In this document: positions 1 through 12,130 of the stretch, piece after piece
Layout: each line of letters opens with the position of its first letter
Position numbering within the stretch: position 1 is the first letter of the stretch
DNA from: Monodelphis domestica
Taxonomy: Eukaryota; Chordata; Mammalia; Didelphimorphia; Didelphidae
DNA: 64,000 bases
Direction of reading: 5' to 3'
NCBI RefSeq assembly: GCF_027887165.1
Contig: NC_077230.1
Span: 343,350,459 to 343,414,458 of the forward strand
The notes under the pieces: model-generated
What the model saw: the letters and a program-made list of their open reading frames with translations, nothing else
Database searches by the model: none
Told to the model about the DNA's origin: nothing
Position numbers and translations under genes: made by a program

Positions 1-1924
1 ACTAGCAGTAGCAATTAGAGAAGAAAAAGATATTGAAGGTATTAAAATTGGCAATGAGGAGACCAAGCTGTCACTCTTTGCAGATGACATGATGGTCTAC
101 TTAAAGAATCCTAGAGAATCAACAAAAAAGCTAGTGGAAATAAATCAACAACTTTAGCAAAGTAACAGTATACAAAATAAACCCACATAAGTCATTAGCA
201 TTTCTATATATCTCCAACTCATCTCAGCAGCAAAAACTAGAAAGAGAAATCCCATTCAAAATCACCTTAGACAAAATAAAATACCTAGGAATCTATCTCC
301 CGAAACAAACACAGGAACTATATGAACACAACTACAAAACACACTCCACACAACTAAAACTAGACTTGAGCAATTGGAAAAACATTATCTGCTCATGTGT
401 AGGATGAGCTAATATAATAAAAATGACCATGCTACACAAACTTATCTATCTATTTAGTGCCATATCCATTGAACTCCCAAAAAACTACTTTACTGAATTA
501 GAAAAAAAACATAACAAAGTTCATTTGGAAGAACAAAGGATCAAGGATATCCAGGGAAATCATGAAAAAAAAATACAAAGGAAGGTGGCCTTGCAGTCCC
601 AGATCTCAAACTATATTATAAAGCAGTGGTCATCAAAACAATATGGTAATGGCTAAGAGACAGAAAGGAGGATCAGTGGAATAGACTTGGGGTAAGTGAC
701 CTCAGCAAGATAGTCTATGACAAACCCAAAGACCCCAGCTTTTGGGACAAAAAAAAACACTATTTGATGAAAACTGCTGGGAAAATTGGAAGACATTTGT
801 GTGGGAGAGATTAGGTTTGGATCAACACCTCACACCCTACACCAAGATAAACTCAGAATGGGTGAATGACTTGAACATAAAGAAGGTGAACACAGAATAG
901 TATACATGTAAGACCTTTGGGAAGAGAAAGATTTTAAAACCAAGCAAGACTTAGAAAGAGTCACAAAATGTAAAATAAATAATTTTGATTATATTAAATT
1001 AAAAAGTTTTTGTACAAACAAAACCAATGTAACTAAAATCAGAAGGGAAGCAACAAATTGGGAAACAATCTTCATAACAAAAACCTCTGATAAAGGTTTA
1101 ATTACTCAAATTTATAAAGAGATAAATCAACTGTACAAAAAATCAAGCCATTCTCCAATTGATAAATGGGCCAAGGACATAAATAGGCAGTTTTCAGTTA
1201 AAGAAATCAAAACTATTAATAAGCACATGAAAAAGTGTTCTAAATCTCTTATAATCAGAGAGATGCAAATCAAAACAACTCTGAGGTATCATCTTACACC
1301 TAGCAGATTGACTAACATGACAGCAAAGGAAAGTAATGAATGCTGGAGGGGATGTGGCCAAATCGGGTCATTAATTCACTGCTGGTTGAGCTGTGAATTG
1401 ATCCAACCATTCTGGAGGGCAATTTGGAACTGTGCCCAAAGGGCAATAAAAGACTGTCTGCCCTTTGATCCAGCCATAGCACTGCTGGGTTTATATCCCA
1501 AAGAGATAATAAGGAAAAAAATTTGTACAAGAATATTCATAGCTGCACTCTTTGTGGTGGCAAAAAATTGGAAAATGAGGAGATGCCCTTCAATTGGGGA
1601 ATGGCTGAACAAATTGTGGTATATGTTAGTGATGGAATACTATTGTGGTCAAAGGAATAATAAAGTGGAGGAATTCCATGGAGACTGGAACGACCTCCAG
1701 GAAGTGATGCAGAGCAAAAGGAGCAGAACCAGGAGAACATTGTACACAGAGACTGATACACTGTGGTACAATTGTCTGTAATGGATTTCTCCATTAGTGT
1801 CAACGCAATGTCCCTGAACAATCTGCAGGGATCTATGAGAAAAAACACTATCGACAAACTGTGGGAGTAAAAACACAGAAGAAAAGCAACTGCTTGATCA
1901 CATGGGTAGATGGGGATATGATTG
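1..1924 (+). mobile_element. L1 LINE, 3' part (RT domain to 3' UTR)
   Basis: The left edge cuts the element inside ORF2. The reverse transcriptase motif FADD is encoded at 77-88, within [13 protein letters not shown], typical of L1. The rest of ORF2 follows with many in-frame stops and a readable C-terminal piece (1227-1781). The 3' UTR follows to about 1924, where the next L1 copy begins. It lies antisense in UVRAG intron 1. Confidence 0.93.
1227..1781 (+). pseudogene. L1 ORF2 C-terminal fragment
   Basis: The 184-residue open stretch starts MKKCSKSLIIREMQIKTTLR and contains CWRGCG, LPFDPAIALLGLYPKE, CTRIFIAALFVVAKNWK and LNKLWYMLVMEYY. These are the conserved C-terminal blocks of mammalian L1 ORF2 (human CWRGCGEIGTL, IPFDPAIPLLGIYPKD, CTRMFIAALFTIAK). 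The cysteine-containing C-terminal segment has a role in RNA binding. The ATG is internal; upstream ORF2 is disrupted, so no functional protein is expected. Confidence 0.9.
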
Positions 1925-2653
1925 GAATTGCTGGTGGAGTTGTGAATTGATCCAACCATTCTGGATGGCAATTTGGAATTATGTCCAAAGGGCTTTAAAA
2001 GACTGTCTGCCCTTTGATCAAGCCATACTACTGCCAGGTTTAAACCCCAAAGAGATCATAAGGAAAAAGACAAACAGAAGTATCTATAGCTACACTCTTT
2101 GTGGTGGCAAAAAATTGGAAAACTTTGATTGGGGAATGGCTGAACAAATTATGGTATCTGCTGGTGATGGAATACTATTGTGCTATAAGGAATGATGAAC
2201 TGGAGTAATTCCATGTGAACTGGAACTACCTCTAAGAATTGATGAAGAGTGAAAGGAGCAGAATCAGGAGAACCTTATACCCAGAGATACACTGTGGCAC
2301 AATCAAATGTAATGGACTTTTCTACTAGCAGCAATGCAATAATCCAGGACAATTCTGAGGGTCCTATAAGAAAGAACACTATCCACATCCAGAAAAAGAA
2401 CTGCAGGAATAGAAATACAGAAAGAAAAACAACTGCTTGATTACATGGTTCGATGGGGATATGATTGGGGATGTACACTCTAAACAATCACCCTAGTGTA
2501 ATTATCAATAATCTGGAAATAGGTCTTGATCAATGACACATATAAAACCCAGTGGAATTGCTCGTTGGCTTTGGGAGGGGGTTGGGAGGAGGGGAGGGAA
2601 AGAACAGGAATCATAACCGTGGAAAAATATTCTAAATTAATTAAATTAAAAAA
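1925..2653 (+). mobile_element. L1 LINE, second 3' end
   Basis: At about 1925 the sequence jumps from the first copy's 3' UTR back to the ORF2 C-terminal block (GGAGTTGTGAATTGATCC, seen also at 1385). It then runs through the ORF2 end and 3' UTR to a G-rich tract (2570-2600) and an A/T-rich tail near 2650. It is the same subfamily as copy one, about 85 percent alike by eye. A nested 5'-truncated insertion or tandem duplication could explain it. Confidence 0.85.
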
Positions 2654-3296
2654 TATATTCATAGCTGCACTCTTTATGGTGGCAAAAAAAAAAAAACTGG
2701 AAAACAAGGAGGTGTCCTTTGATTGAGGAATGGCTGAACAAATTGTGGTATACGATGGTGATGGAATACTATTGTGCTGTAAGGAATGATGAACTGGAGG
2801 GTTTCTAAATGAACTGAATGAACCTCCATAAACTGACGCAGAGTGAAATGAGCAGAACCAAGAGAACACTATACAGAGAAAGTAAAACACTATGGAACAA
2901 TCCAATGTAATGGAGTTTGCTACCAGTAGCAATGTAATGATCCAAGAGAATCCCAAGGGATTTATGAGAAAGAATGCTATCCACATTGAGAGAAAAAACT
3001 GTGAGAGTAGAAACAGAAGAAAAGCATGACTTATCACTTATTTATATTATATATGTGTATATATATATACACATATATATCATTTGTTTATATGATTTGG
3101 GGGTTTCCTTTTAAAAGATTGCTCTATTGCTAAAATGAATAATATGGAAATAGCTATCAAGTGATAACAACCTTTGTATAACCCAGAGAAATCACTTGTC
3201 AGCTCTAGGAGTGGGGAGGGAAGTGGGAAGGGAAAGAAAATGAATCATGTAAACATGGAAAAATAATTTTAAATAATAAATAAATTAAATTAAATG
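2654..3296 (+). mobile_element. L1 LINE, third 3' end (different 3' UTR)
   Basis: The sequence returns to ORF2 (ATTCATAGCTGCACTCTTT, shared with copies one and two) and ends in a 3' UTR that differs from the other two after about 3040, so it is a different L1 subfamily. The G-rich block (3210-3235) and AAATAATAAATAAATTAAAT tail mark its 3' end. Confidence 0.82.
3046..3085. repeat. AT/GT microsatellite
   Basis: Alternating purine-pyrimidine TATATGTGTATATATATACAC-type sequence lies inside the third L1 tail and is self-complementary enough to form a cruciform. Confidence 0.8.
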
Positions 3297-3599
3297 AAGG
3301 GTTTGGGATGAAAAAAGAGAGAAGGGCTGTCTCTTCATTAAAAAGGAATTAAAAAGGGAATTAGTCAGGGAAATGACATGAGATAAGAAGGAAGCTCTCA
3401 GCAAATGGTCTAAATTTTTCCAGAAAAGTATGAAGCAAGGTCTTTGGGGTTGGGGAGGGATGCCAAAGGAGGGTTGAAGAGGGATGAAGAAGGTTTGACT
3501 AGTCATTGTCACCAATGTTGACTTCATTAGAGAAGAATAAAAGAACAACCTTGCTGTCGTGAAGATTCAGTGAAGATGATTCTTCTAGTCAGGTTTGCA

Positions 3600-4815
3600 A
3601 CCTAGGAAATACTCTCACCTCTTCGTTATCCCTCACACCAACCAATCAGGTATCTCATTTTTACCCTCAAAATATCTCTCATAAAGTTCACCTCTCCATT
3701 CACACCACAATTACCCTAATTCAGACCCTCATCATCTCTTTTCTGATCTATTGAAATATCTTTCTAACTGGTTCTTTTCCTACCTATCTGTAGGACCCTT
3801 CTTAGTCTCCCTTGCTGATTCATTGTCTCCCTCATGCCCCCTAAATACTGTTGGTCCTAAAGCCTTGGTTCTAGGCCCTCTTCTCATCTCACTCTTGATA
3901 ACATCATCAATTCCCATGGATTTAACTATCATCTCTATACAAATGACCCACAATCTCAACTCTGAAATTTTTATCCTATGTAGTCAATGCCTACTGAGCA
4001 TTCAACATGTCTGAAACAAAACTCATTATCTTTCCCTTTTCAATCCTCCATTCTTACAAATTTCCCTATTTCTACTAAAGGCATCACAATCCTCTCAGTC
4101 TCCCAGGTTCTTAACCTCAACATAGTCCTTGAACTTCTCACTCTCCCTTATCCCACATATACAATCTGTTATCAAATCTTATTTTTACCTCCATGACATC
4201 TCTCACATTTGAATCAATTCAGGTTCACATCACCTCTCACCTAAATTATTACAACAGCCTCCTAATCCCATCGAGTCTCTCACCAGTCCCATACATTGCT
4301 GCCAAATAAATTTTCTTTTAATGATCATGTTAACTCTCCTACGTAACTATCTCTAGTTGCTTTCTTTTCCTAAAATATTCTTATTTAGTTTTTAAAGCCC
4401 TATGCCACCTGGCCCCTATCTTATAACCCTTTATATATTCTACAAAGGTTAGAAAAACCTGTTCTTCTCTCAATTTTTTTATATGACATTCCATCTTCAC
4501 AACTTTGCCTGGCCATTTCTCATGCTTGAAATGTACTCCCACTCAACTGATACCTTACAGAGTCCCTCTCTTTCCTTAAGATACAGTTCAAGAACTATCT
4601 TCTGCATAAAGCCTTTCCTTCCCATTCCAAGTCCTCCTTCCCAGACTACTTTGTATATTACCTACCTAATACTACCTGTATTCCCTTTATATTTATGTTA
4701 TCTTTTTCTAATTCATATTTCCATTTATATACCACTAAAAACATGATACCCCTGAGAAATATATCTCATAGTACAGTACCTGACACATTTCAGGTGCTTA
4801 ATAATACTAATTGAG
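3600..4815 (+). mobile_element. Old L2 LINE fragment(s)
   Basis: The stretch follows the L2 consensus order as recalled: ACTGGTTCTTTTCCTACCT then GGTTCTAGGCCCTCTTCTC of the RT region, the AACCTCCAATGG-type block (decayed here), CCTTTCCTTCCCATTCC, and an end in AGTACAGTACCTGACACATT followed by AGGTGCTTAATAA. It is strongly diverged. Short open frames across it are not genes. Confidence 0.65.
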
Positions 4816-4829
4816 TGGGGTTTCATAGT

Positions 4830-5465
4830 ATTTCAGTCCTTTCCTTCTTTAATCCATCCTCAACTTAACTGTCAAACTAGTATCCTAAAATATGTTTAAA
4901 ATCATGTCACTCCCTACATTAAAGATATAAATAAAAAATTGGTGGCTCCCTATCGCCTCTGAGATCAAATACAAACTCTCATTTGGAATATAAAGCTCTT
5001 TCTAATCTGGCTCAAGCTCTCTCTGACAACTGATTACACATTACTCTCTTTATCCACTCCATGAGTTCCAATTAAAATAGCCTATTTGGTATTCTTTGTA
5101 GACATATTCCATTTCCAGGCTCTGTTTCTTTATACAAGCTATCCCTGAACACTCTTTACCTCTACCTCTTGAAGTCTCTACCAGGGTCTCTCCCAGACAC
5201 AGTTCAAGTGCCCCTTCCAAGAGGTCTTTCCTGATTCCCAGGTTGTTGGTGAACCATCACCATTTCCCCTGAAATTAGGATCAAAGATGCAGATTTGGAA
5301 GGGACCTCAGACATCAAATATTCATTCTATGTGATCATTTTACATATGAATAAATGTACTTTTCATTTGTTTTATATATAACTTTTACTTACTTTTCTAT
5401 GAAAATGCTGACTCCCATAGCATATACCTGACACTCATTAATAAATGTGTGATGAATTTAACTGA
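4830..5465 (+). mobile_element. Old L2 LINE 3' end, second copy
   Basis: GGTGGCTCCCTATCGCCTCT, AAATACAAACTCTC, TTCAAGTGCCCCTTCCAAGA and TTAATAAATGTGTGATGAAT follow the L2 3' end in order. It is diverged and next to the first L2 copy. Confidence 0.65.
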
Positions 5466-5520
5466 ATTCTAGGCTAAAACCTGAAGAGTTATGGTTCTAA
5501 GAAATAAAAATTTAAGTATA

Positions 5521-5709
5521 GGGACAGCTAGGTAGCTCAGAGAATAGAGTCAGGCTTGAAGAAAGAAGATTCTGAGTTCAAATCTGGCTTCAGACACTTC
5601 CTAGCTATGTGAACCCTGAACAAGTCACTTAACCCCATTTGTCTAACCCTTGCTACTCTTCTGGCTTTGAACCAATTCTTAGTATAAATTCTAAGACAGA
5701 AAGAAATGG
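5521..5709 (+). mobile_element. Marsupial tRNA-derived SINE
   Basis: Starts GGGACAGCTAGGTAGCTCAG, has the B-box-like GAGTTCAAATCTGGCTTC, then GTCACTTAACCCC and the tail ATTCTAAGACAGAAAG. An older copy than those at 11.9 and 15.6 kb. Confidence 0.85.
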
Positions 5710-6839
5710 TCTTAAAAATAATAACACAGGCATAGATTTAATAAACATGTTATAATTATCACATAATATATAAGACCAGGAATTTGGTAGACTAGTTTTC
5801 GTCCAAGAAGTACTATTAGCTTGTTACAATTCACTAAACAATATCTTACATTTATATAACATGAAGCTATTTACAAAAATGACTTCACAATTAAATCTTA
5901 GAATTGAATCCCAGCCATACTAACAAGCTATCTTTAGCCTCAGTTTTCCAAACTATAAGTGGGGGTTGGACTAAATAATCAAGTACAAGGCCTCTTTCTT
6001 CCTCCTAAAAAACTATGAATCTAGTTCTAATAATTCATTTGATCAACAGTCCTATAAGGTAAGCAAGGGATTATTGACTGAATACTCATTTTTAGTTATA
6101 ACAATATGGCGATCACAAGCAGGTGAAGTGCCCTCTTGGGTTTTTTTCCTTCTTGCTTTCCTTCTTTTCCTCTTCCTCTCAGTTCCCTCCACAAAAAAAA
6201 AAAAAAAATAGCTCACTAGAAAATAGAAATTGTTTTTGAGTTCCAGGTTCCAGAGATGCTCTGAAATCACTTGGTGAGATGTTAATCTTATGTTCTTTTA
6301 AATTAGGTTGTTAGCCTATGGAGGTAAAAAAAAAAAGTGGAAATCTTTTTAGCTTAGCAACAGAGTGAGGGATCAGCATAATTTGAATGGAGAAATGAGG
6401 ACTTTCCTTTTTATTTCCATTTTCACTTTAAATTAGGCAGCGCTTAGGGTGGTTCTCAGAAACCATATGGTAACCAGAGAAGGAAGTTTAAGGTAGATTT
6501 TTTAAAGGGGACAAATTTAAAGTTAAATTTTAAAATATGACCTGTAATGGGTGAAACAAGTGAAACAATGGGAAATGCTCCAGGGACACCAAAACTTTCC
6601 TAAATGGATCTCAAAAGACAGTCCATTGTATAAAATATTGACTTAATGGAAAGAGAAGAATGTTAAGCAATTTATTTCTGTAAATCTTGGTCAAAACAGG
6701 TTTTCTTATGGCCTATATATGGTTCATTTGACTATTAGATATTAAAAGAGTTCAAGATGGCTATAGGAGCAGATAATCCCAAGGGAAACTGGTTTGTTTG
6801 GGGTTATTTTCTAGACAGTTCTACTAAAGCTGTCTCTAC

Positions 6840-7175
6840 CCCCTATTCCCTCAAATTTTCTGAACCTCCTTCACCTCTGTCCAGAACCCTGCTTTATATA
6901 GCCTTCCATGACTCTCAACATGCATCTCTCCTCCTTCTCCTCATCCCCAACCACACCCCTTTCTTTTGACCCTGCCTCCACTCCTCCTGGGGTCTCTCCT
7001 CCCCTTCCTCCTATTTCCCTTCCTCTTCCTCCAACTCTCCCCCTCTACCCTCACCTTCCTCCTTTGGGCCCTACTCCTTTTGCAATTTCTCACCCCTCCT
7101 GCTCCTCCCCTTTCTCATCTTCTTCCTCCTCACCTTTCCCTTTCTTCTCCTCCTCTCCTCCTCCTGCCCCTAAGT
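6840..7175. repeat. Polypyrimidine (CT-rich) tract
   Basis: Nearly pure C/T on the plus strand for most of 6905-7172, able to form a purine-pyrimidine triplex. The open frames across it in several phases (Pro/Leu/Ser-rich) come from composition alone or from a decayed Gag-like region. Confidence 0.7.
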
Positions 7176-8287
7176 AACTGTATCCTGTCACAAACATTGC
7201 ATTTTATTGCTTGCTTGTTTTTGGAATTGGTTTCTAAATTAATCTAATCTAGGGTATCCTGTTACAAAATGTTATCTTCAGTTAGTATGTTTTGGTTATT
7301 AGCTATAAGTTCTATTTGTCTCCATTGTTGTAGCAAAACTTATACCAAACTTTTACTAGGAGAAAAAATTACATACACTCAAACTGTGGATTATGGCCAA
7401 GCTACAGACAATAGCTTCCACTTTTAAGTGAAAATTTTTTTTCTTATAGGTGCCTATGTTTGGCTGGTCCATTATTTAATGGGGATGTGCAAGATGACTT
7501 TTTTTTCTTTCTAATTTAAATTTTATTTTTTTAACTTGAGTTTATGGAATCAGTATCAATATTTGGCACTGAAGGATCAGTTTATAATGTCTATCAGTCC
7601 TAAAAACATTACATACCTAAGAGTTTTAAAGTATTTAAACCTGCCACTGGTTGTTAAAATATTATGGGGCCCTAATTGATATTTGTGTCTGATTTCAGAA
7701 GAAAGGACTACTGATAAGCCACTGATAGTGCAAAGGTGCACAAGATCAAGGAGACCAACAATTCCTGTGGGGTTGGTGAATATCAATGCCAAGGTACAGA
7801 ACCTGGCTCAGATGAAGCAAATGTTCAGCAAGTCTGAGGTTGGACTTACCTGTTTTCTGCCTTTAAGATATGAGACTAAAATGTATCTCTGTTTGGCTTT
7901 ACCTTTGACTTATTATCCCTATGTTTGAAGTAGAAATCAGACCAGGGAATATTTCTCTTTTTTGAAGACTTCTGTCCCTTCTTTCTTCTTTACTATGGCA
8001 ATTTTCTATAATCAAGGCTGATAATGAGTAACTATGATATTGTTGCACCTGTCCTACAGTATGCTTGTAGGATACAAGTTACTTTAAGTGGACCTTGATG
8101 GTAGATCAAGGATCGGTTATGATTTTAATTTATACTTACATTTTACATATATAAGATTTAAAATTTTTTAACTTAATTTTCTCTCTTCTCTGGTTTTTGG
8201 GAGAATTGGTTCATATATCTTATAGCTTAGTCATGTATCCTGTGTCAATTCTATTATTCTTAGTATATATCCTCCTGAGGGGAGGAT

Positions 8288-9198
8288 TGTGTAATTATCC
8301 TAAAAGTTCAAAATTTAAGATTTTTTAAACTAATTTTAGGAAAGAAAATCACTAATACCCTGTTACAAAAACAGACCTTCTGAAGAAAATTGTCAGGATG
8401 CTTCCAGAAATCAAACACTACATTACAAGATTTGGAGTGAACCTTTGGATACAAATGGGATTTGAGCCCTCCATTTATCCTGATTGTAAACACTTATGCC
8501 AAAGGGGAATGCCTGCTAAATGGCTCTTTGTCAATGTACCTATCAATCATTTTTCTTTCTCTTTTCCTTTTTATCCCCAAATTGTAGTAACTCCCTCCAT
8601 GAAATATACATTATCTTTTGTGCCCTTATGACCCCTGGAGAGAAAATCCTAGACTTCATATGTGGAAAGATTCACTGGGGAGACCTACATGTTAATCTCC
8701 TGGACAACCAAAAGTGAGGAGACTTAACATGCTGGTCTCCCAAAGAATCAGAGTGGAGGTTTGTGTGAGGTAAATGTTTAGGGGCCTCCCTAACTCAGCC
8801 CATATCAGAAGGACTCAACATAGGAGTCATAGTCACATGGCTTATTTGATGGCCTGACATCAAGTGGGGATCCCCCAGCATCCTAGCATCATCCCAGCAT
8901 CTGCAACTAGTTACAAAGTTGACACAGAGGGAGGAGTTATAGGTTTGAAAAGCAAGCTCAAGAAGCAGAGAATTTGCTTTCTGGATGGATTGCTGACGGA
9001 ATTACTGTCTCTGGACTTGCTCTCTCTTATCTAGCCATCTCTGACAGGTGACATTTTGGAGGTCAGCTGCAATGGAGGATTGCATTTCTACCTAAAATTA
9101 AAAAGGCTGAAAGCCCTTTTTCTATATTCTCTCTCTTTACTAATAAATGTTTATAAATCTAGTAATAAGCCTCCAGATTAATTTTTATTTATAATAAG
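8288..9198 (+). repeat. LTR of the plus-strand ERV fossil
   Basis: Begins TGTGTAATTATCCTAAAAG directly after the polypurine tract and ends after an AATAAA signal (TACTAATAAATG, near 9140). The first 350 bases align with the U3 of the LTRs at 26 kb and 28.4 kb. Length is about 910 bp; the right edge is approximate. Confidence 0.6.
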
Positions 9199-10649
9199 GG
9201 AATTTAGATTAGATCAGAAGTTCCTAAAGTAGGATCTGTGAACTTGTCTTATGTTTTGATCATTGTATTTTAACATAACTGATATCCTTTGTAATTCTAT
9301 ATATTTTAACTTATGCATTTTAAAACATTATTCTGAGAAAGAATCTTTAGGCTTCACCCAATTTTCAAAGGGGTCCATGACACAAAAAGAGGTTAAAAAC
9401 CTCAAATAGATGATGATCTCTAAGATCTTTTCAAATTCCAAATTCTTTAATTCTGAGCATACATATTCCTTTCTCAAAAGAAGTTGGAAACAAGGTTATT
9501 GGGCATTATGAGGGTCCAATTTCAAGCTTTCAATCTTCTTTATGTTCTTCTATTCTTCTAATCTAACACAGAATGCAAATGCTAAACAAAATCATTTGAA
9601 AGAAACTTAATCCACGTATTGTGGAACAAGTTCTATACCCTTTTCTTGAAATAATCTAAACTATTTTTTAAGTATTTCTAATTTACATGCTAAGTAAAAT
9701 ATATCTCTCAAATATAGCTTTTCTCTTCAGTTCATTTGTAAAAGCAAAAAAAAATGTTTGGAAGACAGTTAAGAAAACTTTTTCTTCTTTCCATTTCTTC
9801 AAGGTTCAATTGATTAATTTCAATTCCATTCTTGTTCTATTTCAGGGAGTTTCACTTCATAATTTCATGTTAGAGTGTTTGAGCTATGATTCTGCTGGAG
9901 AAAAAACATTAACATGTGAAAGCAAATATCAAAGTATGTTTTTCTTTTAAGGAAAAAAATTTTAAATATTTTCACATGAGGTACAATATATCTGATTGAA
10001 AACTGGTGCCACTATCGGGGACAAACCTGTGTGTCAAGGAGAAATGATGATATTAAGATGCTAATGATACCTTTAAGTTTCTGAAGCTTCTTAGATTCCT
10101 GTATTCACCTTATCTTGCTTGTTATTAGCACCAGCTAAAGGAACTTAGAACAGGAAAATCTTCATTAATTGCAAACATATCCCATATAACTTTACCCTGA
10201 CTATAGAATTTCACAACTGTATCATTAAAACATTAAAAACTAAATCCAATCCAACATCACTAAACCCTTCCAAAAAAATAAGATTAATATTTCTTCCAGC
10301 AACCCTGATCCAGTTCTTTCCTCATTCCTACAGAAGTTTATTCAGTCATTCCCTTTGTATACTAATCAGGTATCTATCTTCCATCTCTCTGTCTCCACTA
10401 ACTAGTGCCTATCTACTTAAAAACTTATTTTAAAAATAGCTATCCCCTATCCTAGGAAAAGTCTTCCTTTGAACTATCGAGCCATTCAGGAACATTCCCA
10501 TCTAACCCTTCTTTTCACATGGTTGTCTTCAGTCAGGAAGTACATTCAATGCCTCCTTCCTCAGAACACACTTTCTGCTTAACCCCTAGCAATCTGATTT
10601 CCTCCCTCCCCCTCTACCAAAATTAATCAAAGCCCATTACCAAACTCTT

Positions 10650-11030
10650 AATACCTATAGGAAACAATCCACCCCCACCCCAGTTTTTATCTTCTTTGAT
10701 CTTTCTACAGCTTCCCACACCAAATACTACTTCTCTGTTGTGTATCCTTTCTCCCTCTTGGCTTCAGAGACACTCCATTCTCATGGTTCTCTTCCTAGCC
10801 CTTTCACTGGTGGCTTATGGGTTCCTACTCCTTTACAGGGATGTTCCCCCAATATTCTCTTTTGGCATTCTTTTCTCTCTACAGTTTCCCTAAGCAATCT
10901 CATTTATTACAATGGCTTCAACTACCATTTCTATGTCAAGACCCCCTAATCTTTATTGCTCACCCTAACCTTTCTCTTCTGACCTCCATAATCCCATATC
11001 AAATTACCTACAGAACTCATCCAATATGAC
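10650..11030 (+). mobile_element. Old L2 LINE fragment (RT region)
   Basis: TTTTTATCTTCTTTGATCTT, TCTCATGGTTCTCTTCCTAG, GGGATGTTCCCCCAATATTC and TACAATGGCTTCAACTACCA follow the L2 reverse transcriptase coding order as recalled. It is decayed and has no functional frame. The flanking 10.2-10.65 kb is probably more of the same. Confidence 0.6.
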
Positions 11031-11430
11031 ATTCCACCAGCACCTCAAAATGAAAATATCTAGATTGATTTCATCTATTCCCCTATGCCTAGACTTTTTT
11101 TAAACTAATTTTCTCTGTAACACCACTATTCACAGAGCTTTCCATGCACAAAACCTTAACTCTGACTCTTCTCTCACCCCTACCCTCTCATATCCAATGT
11201 ATCAATCAGTACAACATTTATTTAGCAACTACTGGGCACTGTGTCTGTATTGTGCACAGTGCTAAGGATACAAATTACGAAGCAATCTCTACTTTCAAGA
11301 AGTGTACATTCTAATGGGGGGCACTGTCAACAAGTATATACAGAGTAAATAGAAACGGAATAAATATGGTCATGAGGGAAGGAGAGCTTTAATATCTTCA
11401 GGGGAAAAGAGGTCAAAAAAGACATGTAAA

Positions 11431-11651
11431 TGGGTCAAGGGGGATGTGATTGGGGATGTAGACTCTAAATGATCATCCTAGTGCAAAAATCAACAATATA
11501 GAAATAGGTTCTGATCAAAGACACATGTAAAACCCAGTGGAATTGCTCACTGGCTACGGGAAGGGGTGGGGGGAGGGAGGGAGGGAAAGAATATGATTCT
11601 TGTAACCAAGGAATAATGTTCTAAATTGACTAAATAAATTTTTCCAAAAAA
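11431..11651 (+). mobile_element. Short 5'-truncated L1 insertion
   Basis: Only the L1 3' UTR (GGGGATGTAGACTCTAAATG to the G-rich block 11560-11585 and poly(A)) is present. Target-site duplications AAAAAAGACATGTAAA flank it at 11415-11430 and 11652-11667, the mark of target-primed reverse transcription. It interrupts the older repeat around it. Confidence 0.92.
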
Positions 11652-11921
11652 AAAAAAGACATGTAAAAAAGTGATGCTTGAGCTATGTCTTGAAGGAGGA
11701 GAAATTTTATGAGTCAGAAGTGAGTAAGGGATGCATTCCAGCCAGAGCAAAGGCACATTGATGGGAGATGAAGTGTCATGCATGATAAACAGAAAAAAAA
11801 ACAAACTAATTTTACCATATATCAGTGTATCAGAAATTTTCAATGAATCTAGAAAAATAATTTAGATTCTAAAAGACTTTAAAAAATAAATATAGTAATG
11901 TCTTATTCAAGAAATAGTTGG

Positions 11922-12130
11922 GGGGGGGGGGGGCGCAGCTGGATAGCTCAGTGGATTGAGAGCCAGGACTAGAGACAGGCAGTCTAGGTTCAAACCTGGC
12001 CTCAGACACTTCCCAGCTGTGTGACCCTGGGCAAGTCACTTAACCCCAAATGCCTGGCCCTTACCATTCTTCTGCCTTGGAACCAATACTCAGTATTGAT
12101 TCCAAGATGGAAGGTTATGGTTTAAAAAAA
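11922..12130 (+). mobile_element. Marsupial tRNA-derived SINE with target duplications
   Basis: GCAGCTGGATAGCTCAGTGG head, GTTCAAACCTGGCCTC box and a tail ending in poly(A). The 10-bp duplications AAATAGTTGG lie at 11912-11921 and 12131-12140. The run of G at its 5' end (about 11920-11933) is an expanded form of the SINE's starting GGGG. Confidence 0.92.

Larger units (their letters stand above)
6740..9198 (+). mobile_element. ERV fossil with one long LTR (plus strand)
   Basis: A broken endogenous retrovirus-like element. Blocks at 7390-7560, 7683-7790 and 8170-8290 match, in the same order, the internal region of the minus-strand ERV at 25.7-30.7 kb, so they belong to related families. A polypurine tract (AGGGGAGGA, 8278-8286) precedes the LTR. 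A low-complexity proline-rich stretch (6908-7177) resembles the proline-rich part of a gammaretrovirus-like Gag, but this is weak. No upstream LTR partner was found. The element looks old and has many breaks; no intact gene remains. Confidence 0.6.

Noticed and set aside
1537-1971. 144-codon minus-strand open frame
   Set aside because: Antisense shadow of the L1 ORF2 C-terminus; the same shadow recurs at 28152-28409.
2480-3037. 185-codon minus-strand open frame
   Set aside because: It is the antisense of L1 ORF2/3' UTR sequence and has no homology of its own.
7683-7928. Possible small exon or retropseudogene (81 codons)
   Set aside because: It aligns with the internal non-coding region of the related minus-strand ERV, so it is part of that fossil.
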